Positions 15,110 through 23,303 of a stretch of 64,000 bases of DNA are shown here, in pieces (the stretch's first letter is position 1; every line of letters begins with the position of its first letter). The notes beneath the pieces are model-generated. The model saw only the letters and a program-made list of their open reading frames with translations, did not search any database and was not told where the DNA came from. The DNA comes from an uncultured Bacteroidales bacterium. Its GTDB lineage: Bacteria > Bacteroidota > Bacteroidia > Bacteroidales > UBA932. The position numbers and the translations under genes are program-made. Where the stretch lies: contig CAMZGD010000007.1 in assembly GCA_947306365.1 (NCBI GenBank), positions 1-64,000 on the forward strand, written 5' to 3'.

Positions 15110-15231
15110 TCGCACGGGATTCAACGCTTCGCCCAAAACAACAGGACATCACAACCAAATATCATCAAAAACGGGGAGATGCCCGGTCGAGGCCGGGAGT
15201 TCATGGAGTCCAACGGCGCGCCGGAGATACC
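15110..15231. other. convergent intergenic gap with a GC hairpin
   Basis: Between the ends of the kinase and amylase genes. It contains the stem-loop CCCGG (15182-15186)/CCGGG (15193-15197) in a GC-rich patch and a GGCGCGCC palindrome near 15214. It probably serves transcript ends from both sides; no gene seen. Confidence 0.35.
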
Positions 15232-16707
15232 TTACTTCGAGACGTCGATGCGGGTGTAGTCGCGGGCACCGACGTGGAAATGGACGGGATGGCCGGGATT
15301 TGACATGCCGAAGTATTCGAAGGCCTCCTTCGGAATGAAGACGTCTACGTCGACGGGGTGGTCGGCGAAGTTGGCGACGATGGCCATGGCGCTGCCGGCG
15401 TAGCCGCGCATCCAGGCGAACTGGCAGGCGGCGTCGAAATGGCCGGAGGTCGGATTGGCGTACATCAGGTCGAACGTGCCGCCCCTGGAGAAGATGGCGT
15501 CGGCCGTGGCAATCTTCAACAGCCGGCAGTATTCCTTGTAGACCACGGTTTCCTCGACGGAAAGATGTCCGGAAAGCCAGCGGCGCACCGACGGCACGCA
15601 GCAGTAATCGAAGATCGACGTGCGGCCGTCGCGCCGGCTGAAGCCTTCGACCTCCATCCCCTGTTCTCCGAACTCCTGTCCGAAATAGAGCATGAACGAC
15701 GCGGTGTTGAACAGCAGCGCCACCGCGAAGGCCGCCAGGCCGCCACGGCCGCTGCGCGCGATCCAGTCGCACGCCAGCCGCTGTTCGTCGTGATTCTCCA
15801 GGAAACGGAGCATCCGCGGCTGCAGGTCACCCTGGAACTGCCATTCCTGCGTCAGCGAAGACGCCGGCCGTTCGCCCCGGATGATGCCGCGCAGGGCGTC
15901 ATAGAAACCGGACTTGTCGTAGAGCAGGTCGAAACCGGCATCCGCATACTTCCGGTAATTCTCCTTGCCGTAGACTTCCGCTATGAAGAACAGCCCGGGA
16001 CGGTCCGCGCGCAGCGCGTCGAAGGCCCAGCGGAAGAATTCGGCGGGCACGAGCTCCACCATGTCGCAGCGGAAGCCGTCCACGCCCTTGTCCGCCCAGA
16101 ACTTCAGGACCTGCAGCATCTTGCTCCAGGTGCTGCGGCTCCCGTAGTTGAGCTTGACGGTGTCGTACCAGTCGTTCAGGGAAGGCCACGCGTGGAAAAC
16201 GTCGTTGCCGGTGGCCAGGGCCGGCTCCTCGACATAGTGGCTGTGCAGCGATTCCGGCAGATGGAGGGGCCCGTCGAGCGGATAGAAGTTGTCGTCGGTG
16301 AAATAGCTCCGGTATTCGCGGTACACGTGGTTCGGCACGAAGTCGAGGATGACTTTCATCCCCGCCCTGTGCGTGCGGGCGACCAGCGCCTCGAACTCCG
16401 CCATGCGGTTGTCGAAGTTCACCGCGAGGGCGGGATCGACGTCGAACCAGTTTCGGATGGCATAGGGCGAGCCGGCCTCCCCCTTGACCAGTGAAGGATC
16501 GCAGTCGGCGATAGTCGGGAACGACGTCCGGGTGGCGTGGGAGATCACGCCGGTGTACCATACGGCACCGACGGAAAGCTTCTTGAGTTTCAGGAGCACC
16601 TCGTCGGTGATGTCGTTGAACTTTCCCGACCCGTTCTGCGCATAAGAGCCTCCGGGGACACAAGGCCGGTTCCCGAAGGCTCTAAGCAACAGTTGATAAA
16701 TAATCAC
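15232..16707 (-). CDS. GH13 alpha-amylase-family glycosidase
   Basis: 491 residues, no signal peptide, so probably a cytoplasmic enzyme acting on alpha-glucans or maltodextrins. GH13 motifs: DFVPNHV (region I), DGFRCDMVE with the nucleophile Asp (II), FFIAEVYG with the acid/base Glu (III) and FLENHDEQR with the third acid (IV). The C-terminal 80 residues form the small beta domain. It starts with GTG one base after the phosphofructokinase stop, so it is coupled to that glycolytic gene. Whether it hydrolyses or transfers glucan is not clear. Confidence 0.88.
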   Translation of the reverse strand: MIIYQLLLRAFGNRPCVPGGSYAQNGSGKFNDITDEVLLKLKKLSVGAVWYTGVISHATRTSFPTIADCDPSLVKGEAGSPYAIRNWFDVDPALAVNFDNRMAEFEALVARTHRAGMKVILDFVPNHVYREYRSYFTDDNFYPLDGPLHLPESLHSHYVEEPALATGNDVFHAWPSLNDWYDTVKLNYGSRSTWSKMLQVLKFWADKGVDGFRCDMVELVPAEFFRWAFDALRADRPGLFFIAEVYGKENYRKYADAGFDLLYDKSGFYDALRGIIRGERPASSLTQEWQFQGDLQPRMLRFLENHDEQRLACDWIARSGRGGLAAFAVALLFNTASFMLYFGQEFGEQGMEVEGFSRRDGRTSIFDYCCVPSVRRWLSGHLSVEETVVYKEYCRLLKIATADAIFSRGGTFDLMYANPTSGHFDAACQFAWMRGYAGSAMAIVANFADHPVDVDVFIPKEAFEYFGMSNPGHPVHFHVGARDYTRIDVSK

Positions 16708-16708
16708 C

Positions 16709-17947
16709 CTATCTTTCCCAGTTCAGGATCTTGTAGAAGTCGTATTCCTCGGGATTGGGGACATACTGCTTCGCAGCCTCGTATTCCCTCGGCGTGATGT
16801 AGTTGAGCAGGTGCCTGAACACCATCTGGGCCTGGTCGCCGTTGATGTCGACCAGCCGCGGCAGGATCTTGCCCGTCTTGGGGTCTTGCAACTCTTCCAG
16901 GTAAAGCGGACGGATGGTGCCCATCTGGTCGACATAGACCATACAGCCCGTCTCGCCCTTGATGAAGAGCTCATACACGCCGGCGCCCAGCTGCGAGCAA
17001 TAGAAGAGGTCGTAGGCAATCGGCTGCTGGCAGCGGATGTCGTAGCCGATCTCCACCGGGCGGGTCTTGACCTTCATGCCGAGCTCCTTGAGCTTGATCT
17101 CGAGCATATCGTTGAACAGCTGCGCCTTGGAGATCTTGCCGAGTTCCGGGTGACCGTGGTCGTCGTAGGTGAACTTGATGCCGGTCTCCTTGAGCTGTTC
17201 GTCGCTGAGCATATGGAACACGCCCTCGGAGACGATGATGCCTCCGTAGGCGATGCCGCGGAGCTTGCGCTTGATGATGGCGCTGACGGAGAGGTTGACG
17301 ATCTTGTCGACCGTGATCTCGGTCTTGTTGAACATCTCGGGGATGATGATCATCGGATAGTGGCACGAAGCGCCGATACCCATGGCCAGGTGGCCGGCGG
17401 AACGGCCCATCGCGGAGACGATGAACCAGTTGCCGGAAGTGCGGGCGTCTTCATAGACCGTGGTGCCGATTCGGGTACCCTCGGCCTTGGCGGAGTTGAA
17501 GCCGAAAGTCGGGGTGTTCATCGGCAGCGGAAGGTCGTTGTCGATGGTCTTGGGCACGTGGATATTCTGAACCGGGTAATGATTCTCCCGCATGAACTTC
17601 GAGATGCGGTTGGCCGTCGAAGCAGTATCGTCGCCGCCGATGGTCACCAGCAGCCGGATGTTGTTCTCCTGGAAGAATTTCAGGTTGAAGTACCGGTCAA
17701 AGTCTTCCTGCGTGGGCTTGTAACGGCTCATCTGCAGGAACGAGCCGCCGCGGTTGAAGATGGAGTCCGCCAGCGCGAAATTGAATTCGATGAAATTGGG
17801 GGACGCCGAGAAAAGCCCGGAATAGCCGCCGTGAAGACCGAGGACGCGGTATCCTTCGGCCATGAATGCCTTGGCGATGGTTCCTTCGACGGTGTTGATG
17901 CCCGGAGCCGGGCCGCCGCCGGCCAGAATGATGATGGATTCCTTCAT
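16709..17947 (-). CDS. pfp: 6-phosphofructokinase, probably pyrophosphate-dependent
   Basis: 412 residues. It phosphorylates fructose 6-phosphate in glycolysis. The phosphoryl-donor site reads GGDDT (104-108) instead of GGDGS, and the catalytic loop is PKTIDND (132-138) with Lys instead of Gly; both are the known signature of PPi-using enzymes, which makes the step reversible. MGRSAGHLA and PEMF substrate motifs are present. Length is close to PPi-PFK clade members and longer than the 320-residue E. coli PfkA. ATG 17947 is chosen because GGGPAPGIN must lie near the N-terminus. Donor assignment is by motif only. Confidence 0.88.
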   Translation of the reverse strand: MKESIIILAGGGPAPGINTVEGTIAKAFMAEGYRVLGLHGGYSGLFSASPNFIEFNFALADSIFNRGGSFLQMSRYKPTQEDFDRYFNLKFFQENNIRLLVTIGGDDTASTANRISKFMRENHYPVQNIHVPKTIDNDLPLPMNTPTFGFNSAKAEGTRIGTTVYEDARTSGNWFIVSAMGRSAGHLAMGIGASCHYPMIIIPEMFNKTEITVDKIVNLSVSAIIKRKLRGIAYGGIIVSEGVFHMLSDEQLKETGIKFTYDDHGHPELGKISKAQLFNDMLEIKLKELGMKVKTRPVEIGYDIRCQQPIAYDLFYCSQLGAGVYELFIKGETGCMVYVDQMGTIRPLYLEELQDPKTGKILPRLVDINGDQAQMVFRHLLNYITPREYEAAKQYVPNPEEYDFYKILNWER

Positions 17948-17991
17948 AGTATGGGTATTTTTAACTTTCCTGACTCGTTTCATTGATATCG

Positions 17992-17999
17992 CAAAGATA
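17992..17999 (-). promoter_or_regulatory. -7 promoter element TATCTTTG for the pfp-amylase operon
   Basis: An exact TAnnTTTG match on the minus strand, 44 bases before ATG 17947, in the 99-bp divergent gap to ligA. Confidence 0.55.
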
Positions 18000-18021
18000 T
18001 TACTTTTTGATAAATAATCGT

Positions 18022-18029
18022 TAAATTTG
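18022..18029 (+). promoter_or_regulatory. -7 promoter element TAAATTTG for the ligA operon
   Basis: An exact TAnnTTTG match, 17 bases before the ligA ATG. A TTTG at 18006-18009 is too close to be the -33 element. Confidence 0.55.
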
Positions 18030-18046
18030 TAGTTTATTGAAGGTAT

Positions 18047-20074
18047 ATGGCAAGGATCGGACAAACTGAGGCGAAACAGCGGATCGACTTCCTGAAACAG
18101 GAACTCGAACGGCACAACCGCAACTACTACGTGCTCAACGCGCCCACCATTTCAGACTTCGAGTTCGACCTGCTGATGGCCGAACTTCAGGAGCTGGAAC
18201 GGCGGTTCCCGCAGTTTGCCACCGAAGACAGCCCCACGCGCCACGTGGGCAGCGACCTGGCCGCGGGCAAGGGCAGCGAATTCGCCCAGGTGGCCCACCG
18301 CTGGCCGATGCTCTCGCTCGGCAACACCTATGCCCGCGAAGAACTGTACGACTTCGACCAGCGCATCCGCAAGGCCGTCTCCGCGCCCTACTCCTTCTCC
18401 TGCGAACTCAAGTTCGACGGTACGGCCATCTGCCTGACGTACCGCGACGGCCGGCTGCTCCGCGCCCTGACGCGCGGCGACGGGACCAAGGGCGACGACG
18501 TCACCCGCAACGTGGTGAACATCCCGGCGATTCCCCGCCTCCTCCACGGGACGGACATCCCGGCTGAATTCGAGATCCGCGGCGAAATCTATATGCCCTA
18601 CGAAGCGTTCGACCGGCTCAACGCGGAACGCGCCGCGGCGGAGCTGGAGCCTTTCGCCAACCCGCGCAACGCGGCTTCGGGCAGCCTGAAGCTCCAGGAT
18701 CCGGAGGAGATGCGCACCCGCGGCCTGGACTGCGTCCTGTATCACGTCCTCGGGGAAGACCTCCCGTTCAAGACCCACCTCGAAGCCCTCGAAGCCGCCA
18801 GCCGCTGGGGGCTTCCTGTTTCCGCCTACAGCCGCCGCGCCGAAAGCATCGACGAGGCGGTCGCCTATATCGACGCCTGGGACACGCGCCGCAAGACGCT
18901 CCCCTTCGCCACCGACGGCATCGTCATCAAGGTCAACGAACTCGACCTGCAGCGGCAGCTCGGCTTCACGGCCAAGTCGCCCCGCTGGGCGACGGCCTGG
19001 AAATTCAAGCCGGAACAGGCGCTCACCCCGCTCCTTTCGGTCGACTACCAGGTAGGGCGCACCGGCGCCGTCACCCCCGTGGCCAACCTGGAGCCCGTGC
19101 AGCTCTCGGGCACCGTGGTCAAGCGGGCGTCGCTCCACAACAAGGACCAGATGGACCTGCTCGACATCCACATCGGCGACTATGTCTACGTGGAGAAGGG
19201 CGGCGAGATCATCCCCAAGATTACCGGCGTGGAACTGTCGAAGCGCCCCGCCGGCGCACCCCGGCCCGACTTCCCCGTCCGCTGTCCCGACTGCGGCACG
19301 CCGCTCGTGCGCGACGAGGACGAAGCCCGGCACTACTGCCCCAACCGGGAATCCTGCCCGGTGCAGATCAAGGGCCGCTTCGTCCATTTCGCCGGCCGCA
19401 AGGCGATGGACATCCTGGCCGGCGACGCCACCATTGAAGCCCTGTACAACAAAGGATACATCCACACCCTGCCCGACCTGTACGCACTCACCCGCGACCA
19501 GCTCATCTCGCTGGACGGCTGGCAGGAAAAATCGGCCGACAACTTCCTCGCCAGCCTCGAGGCCAGCCGGAACGTGCCGTTCGAGCGCGTGCTCTATGCC
19601 CTGGGCATCCGGCACATCGGCGAACAGACCGCCAAGATGCTGGCCCGCCATTTCGGCTCGATCGATGCGCTGGCCGCCGCTTCCCGCGACGAGCTGCTCC
19701 AGATCGAGGACATCGGTGACACCGTGGCCGACTCGATCCTGGCCTATTTCGCCTCGGAACCGGGCCGGGAAACGGTCCGCAGGCTGCGCGAAGCGGGCCT
19801 GCAGATGGCCGTCGACGCAGGGGCCCGGCAGCAGCTGTCCGACACGCTCGCCGGCAAGACCGTCGTGATCTCGGGCAACTTCTCCATCTCGCGCGAGGCG
19901 ATGAAGGCGCTCGTGGAGGCCCACGGCGGCAAGAACACCGGCTCGGTGAGCGGCAGCACCTCCTACCTGCTGGCCGGCGAGAAGGCGGGACCCGAAAAAT
20001 TGAGGAAGGCGGAGAAACTCGGGATCCCCGTCCTTTCTGAAACGCAGTTCAACCAACTGATCGGAAAGGAGTAA
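18047..20074 (+). CDS. ligA: NAD-dependent DNA ligase LigA
   Basis: 675 residues, full family length. Seals nicks in replication and repair using NAD. The adenylated lysine is Lys122 in CELKFDGTA. The NAD-binding Ia domain (NRNYYVLNAPTISDFEFD) is intact, as are the nucleotidyltransferase and OB domains, a four-Cys zinc finger (CPDCGTPL, then YCPNRESCP), the helix-hairpin-helix region (ALGIRHIGEQTAKMLARHFG) and a C-terminal BRCT domain (TVVISGNFSISREAMKALVE). First gene of a six-gene operon reaching ispG; yihY starts 3 bases after its stop. Confidence 0.97.
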   Translation: MARIGQTEAKQRIDFLKQELERHNRNYYVLNAPTISDFEFDLLMAELQELERRFPQFATEDSPTRHVGSDLAAGKGSEFAQVAHRWPMLSLGNTYAREELYDFDQRIRKAVSAPYSFSCELKFDGTAICLTYRDGRLLRALTRGDGTKGDDVTRNVVNIPAIPRLLHGTDIPAEFEIRGEIYMPYEAFDRLNAERAAAELEPFANPRNAASGSLKLQDPEEMRTRGLDCVLYHVLGEDLPFKTHLEALEAASRWGLPVSAYSRRAESIDEAVAYIDAWDTRRKTLPFATDGIVIKVNELDLQRQLGFTAKSPRWATAWKFKPEQALTPLLSVDYQVGRTGAVTPVANLEPVQLSGTVVKRASLHNKDQMDLLDIHIGDYVYVEKGGEIIPKITGVELSKRPAGAPRPDFPVRCPDCGTPLVRDEDEARHYCPNRESCPVQIKGRFVHFAGRKAMDILAGDATIEALYNKGYIHTLPDLYALTRDQLISLDGWQEKSADNFLASLEASRNVPFERVLYALGIRHIGEQTAKMLARHFGSIDALAAASRDELLQIEDIGDTVADSILAYFASEPGRETVRRLREAGLQMAVDAGARQQLSDTLAGKTVVISGNFSISREAMKALVEAHGGKNTGSVSGSTSYLLAGEKAGPEKLRKAEKLGIPVLSETQFNQLIGKE

Positions 20075-20077
20075 GCG

Positions 20078-21067
20078 ATGCGACTGTTCCTGGCCAGAAT
20101 CAAGGATATCATCAAGATGTTCGTCAAGTTCCTGACGAAGGACATCTGGGTGCTCGACTTCAGCGAGCTGAGCGACGCCCGCAAGCGATTCGTCCGGAAC
20201 GCGCAGGCCTTCCTCCTGACGGCCAAGGGCTTCGCCAAGGAACGCATCGGCCGGGAAGCCATCGCCCTGAGCCGCTTCACGACGCTCGCCTTCATCCCGA
20301 TGATCGCCGTGATCCTCTTCATCACGCACGGTTTCGGGCTCGACAGGATCCTGTCCGACACGCTCCTGGCGTCGTTCCCCACCAGCACGCAGCTGATCCA
20401 CGTGATCATGGAATATGCGATGAACCTCGTCAAGGCCACCGAGAGCGGCGCCTTCGGCTGGATCTCCTTCCTGAGCTTCGTCTGGACCATCGTGTGGCTG
20501 ATGATCAATGTCGAGATCGCCTTCAACCGCATCTGGCAGGTCAAGGAGCCCCGCAAGCTGTGGCAACGGATCGCCGTCTATTTCGCCATCCTGCTGGTCA
20601 CGCCGTTCGTGCTCATCCTCCTGTTCTCCGGATGGGCCTGGTACGCCCGGTTCATCGGCCTGCTCAAAGGGCACCTGGGGGCCTTCAGCTTCATCACGAC
20701 CAATATGTTCTGGCTCGCCTTCTACGGCATCGCCGTCCTGGCGATGTCGGTGATGTACAAGTTCATTCCGCACGCGAAGGTCCGCTACGGCTCCGCCCTC
20801 AAGGCGGCGCTGATCGTAGGGGTGCCCTTCGTGGTCATCCAATATCTCTATATGGGAACCCAGGTGATGGTGACCCGCCTGAACGCCGTGTACGGCGCCC
20901 TGGCCTTCATCCCGCTGTTCATGATCTGGCTCAACCTGTGCTGGCAGGTCATCCTGTTCGGCGCCGAGCTGTCGCGCGGCTACACGCTGGTGGACTACCG
21001 GGAAGCGAAGGAACGCGGCCTGACCGACCTGACGGAGGAAGAGGCCGTCCAACTGAAAAAACACTGA
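20078..21067 (+). CDS. YihY/BrkB-family inner-membrane protein
   Basis: 329 residues with six probable transmembrane segments (for example FIPMIAVILFITHGFG, LSFVWTIVWLMINVEIAF, YFAILLVTPFVLILLFSGW and FIPLFMIWLNLCWQVILFGAEL). The last span, IWLNLCWQVILFGAELS, is the best-conserved YihY feature. Function of the family is unsettled; transport or envelope roles have been suggested. It is packed between ligA and the ppGpp gene with gaps of 2-3 bases. Confidence 0.9.
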   Translation: MRLFLARIKDIIKMFVKFLTKDIWVLDFSELSDARKRFVRNAQAFLLTAKGFAKERIGREAIALSRFTTLAFIPMIAVILFITHGFGLDRILSDTLLASFPTSTQLIHVIMEYAMNLVKATESGAFGWISFLSFVWTIVWLMINVEIAFNRIWQVKEPRKLWQRIAVYFAILLVTPFVLILLFSGWAWYARFIGLLKGHLGAFSFITTNMFWLAFYGIAVLAMSVMYKFIPHAKVRYGSALKAALIVGVPFVVIQYLYMGTQVMVTRLNAVYGALAFIPLFMIWLNLCWQVILFGAELSRGYTLVDYREAKERGLTDLTEEEAVQLKKH

Positions 21068-21069
21068 CT

Positions 21070-23301
21070 ATGTTAACGGAAGAGGATTATGCACTGATAG
21101 AACGGGAATTTGCGGGACTGCGCGAGTCCAGCCGGAAGCGCTGCGCCGATGAAGCGCAGTACCAGCTGGTCCTCAAGGCTTTCGAGTTCGCCAACGAAGC
21201 CCATAAGGGCGTCAGGCGGCGGTCCGGGGAGCCCTACATCCTGCATCCGATCGCCGTGGCCAAGATCGTCGTCGACGAGATCGGGCTCGGCTGCAAGTCG
21301 ATCTGCGCCGCGCTGCTGCACGACGTGGTGGAAGACACCGACTTCACGGTCGAGGACATCCAGCGGCTCTTCGGCGACAAGATCGCCTCGCTGGTGGACG
21401 GCCTCACCAAGATCAAGACCGCGCTCGACAACGACAACAAGAACAAGAACCAGGCGAATCACGTGAGTCTCCAGGCCGAGAACTTCCGCCGGATCCTGGT
21501 CACGCTCAACGACGACGTTCGTATCGTGCTCATCAAGCTGGCCGACCGGCTCCACAACGTGCGCACGATCCAGTTCATGCCCGAGTACAAGCGCGACAAG
21601 ATCCTCAGCGAGACGATGTACCTCTTCATCCCCCTCGCCCACCGGCTCGGCCTCTACAGCATCAAGTCGGAGATGGAGAACATCTGGCTCAAGTACCGTG
21701 AACCCGCCGCCTTCGATTCCATCGAAAAGCAGCTGGGCAAGATCATGGAGGAGCGGGACTCGCTGATCGACAACTTCATCGACCCGATCCGGCAGGAGCT
21801 CGACAAGGCCGGATACAAGTATACCATCCTCAAGCGCCTCAAGACGCCCTACTCCATCTGGAAGAAGATGACCGCCAAGAACATCCCGTTCGAGCAGATC
21901 TACGACATCTACGCCGTGCGCATCATCTTCGAGCCGAAGCCGGGCTTCAGCGAACGCGAGCAGTGCTGGTACATCTTCTCGGTGATCACCGGCCTCTACA
22001 AGTACAAGCCCGACCGGACCCGCGACTGGGTGGACAAGACCAAGGCCAACGGCTACGAAGCCCTCCACCTGACCGTGATGAGCCGCAGCGGAAAATGGGT
22101 CGAGGTGCAGATCCGTTCCCAGCGGATGAACGCCATCGCGGAACGGGGCATCGCCGCCCACTGGCTGTACAAGGACGCCGAAGGCGGCGCGGACAACGAG
22201 ATCGAGCACTGGCTGCAGCAGGTCCGGGAGATCCTGGAGAATCCCGACATCGACGCGATGCAGTTCCTCGACGAGTTCCATCAGGAACTGGTCACCTCTT
22301 CCATCTACGTCTTTACGCCGATGGGCGAGTCGAAGAGCCTGGCCAAAGGCGCGACAGCGCTCGACTTCGCCTACAGCATCCACTCCGAGGTGGGCAGCCA
22401 CGCCATCGCGGCCAAGGTGAACCAGCGCCTTGTACCGCTCTCCCAGGTCCTCACCAACGGCGACCAGGTCGAGATCATCACCTCCGACAGCGGTCGGCCC
22501 AAGCGCGAATGGCTGGACTTCCTCCAGACCAACCGGGCGCGCAACGTGGTGATGGACTACCTCAAGTCCGACAAGAAGAACAGCATCAAGGAGGGCATGG
22601 CACTGCTCGACAAGAAACTTGACGAACGCAACATCACCGAACGGAGCCGCGTCATCAAGAAACTGATCGACTACTACCGCATATCGGGCGGCAAGGACGA
22701 ACTCTACAACAAGATCGGCGTCGGCGTGATCGACCTCAGCGACCTCGACAAGGCGCTCAAGACCAACGCCGAACGGCGCAGCGTCCAGATGTGGGGCGTG
22801 AAGCTCCTCAATCCGGTCCGAAACGGCAACATCAACAAGAAGAACGAGTTCCTGCTCCAGGAAGACATCGACCAGGGCACCATCTCCTTCAACATCGCCG
22901 AATGCTGTTCGCCGATTCCCGGCGACAGCGTCGTCGCCTTCATCGAGGACGACGGCACGGTCACCATCCACAAGAAGAGCTGCCCCGTCGCCATCGACCT
23001 GGCCTCGAAGGAAGGCCACCGCATCGTATCGGCAAAATGGAGCAAGCACTTCATGATGTCGTATCTGGCAAGGATTTCGCTGGAAGGAATCGACCGGGTC
23101 GGCGTGCTGAGCGATCTCACCCGCGTGATCTCGCTGGTGCTGGGCGTCAATATGCGCAAGCTGCACATCGAGACGCACGACGAGATCTTCGAAGGATTCA
23201 TCGACCTGTACGTACACAACACCGACGACCTCGACAAACTGATCCGCGCGCTCTCCAAAGTCAAGGGCATCGAACGTGTAAAACGTGTTGAAATCAACTG
23301 A
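21070..23301 (+). CDS. bifunctional (p)ppGpp synthetase/hydrolase, RelA/SpoT family
   Basis: 743 residues. The N-terminal HD hydrolase is intact (AHKG, ILHPIAVA, LLHDVVEDTD with His84-Asp85), so ppGpp breakdown is expected. The synthetase domain follows (LKTPYSIWKKM, YDIYAVRIIFE, KANGYEALHLTVM), then TGS (YVFTPMGESKSLAKGATALDFAYSIH) and zinc-finger/ACT regions (ISFNIAECCSPIPGD and a C-terminal ACT ending in KGIERVKRVEIN). The single long Rel typical of Bacteroidota carries both activities. ATG 21070 is 2 bases after the yihY stop; upstream in-frame sequence is an out-of-frame reading of yihY. Confidence 0.95.
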   Translation: MLTEEDYALIEREFAGLRESSRKRCADEAQYQLVLKAFEFANEAHKGVRRRSGEPYILHPIAVAKIVVDEIGLGCKSICAALLHDVVEDTDFTVEDIQRLFGDKIASLVDGLTKIKTALDNDNKNKNQANHVSLQAENFRRILVTLNDDVRIVLIKLADRLHNVRTIQFMPEYKRDKILSETMYLFIPLAHRLGLYSIKSEMENIWLKYREPAAFDSIEKQLGKIMEERDSLIDNFIDPIRQELDKAGYKYTILKRLKTPYSIWKKMTAKNIPFEQIYDIYAVRIIFEPKPGFSEREQCWYIFSVITGLYKYKPDRTRDWVDKTKANGYEALHLTVMSRSGKWVEVQIRSQRMNAIAERGIAAHWLYKDAEGGADNEIEHWLQQVREILENPDIDAMQFLDEFHQELVTSSIYVFTPMGESKSLAKGATALDFAYSIHSEVGSHAIAAKVNQRLVPLSQVLTNGDQVEIITSDSGRPKREWLDFLQTNRARNVVMDYLKSDKKNSIKEGMALLDKKLDERNITERSRVIKKLIDYYRISGGKDELYNKIGVGVIDLSDLDKALKTNAERRSVQMWGVKLLNPVRNGNINKKNEFLLQEDIDQGTISFNIAECCSPIPGDSVVAFIEDDGTVTIHKKSCPVAIDLASKEGHRIVSAKWSKHFMMSYLARISLEGIDRVGVLSDLTRVISLVLGVNMRKLHIETHDEIFEGFIDLYVHNTDDLDKLIRALSKVKGIERVKRVEIN

Positions 23302-23303
23302 TT

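Noticed and set aside
15182-15197. Member of the palindromic repeat family
   Set aside because: Only a 5-bp stem; too short to link to the larger palindromes.
18152-21064. 970-codon minus-strand frame
   Set aside because: Antisense to ligA and yihY; low-complexity mirror translation.
20494-21069. N-terminal extension of the RelA/SpoT protein
   Set aside because: Would re-read yihY in another frame; the conserved N-terminus begins at ATG 21070.
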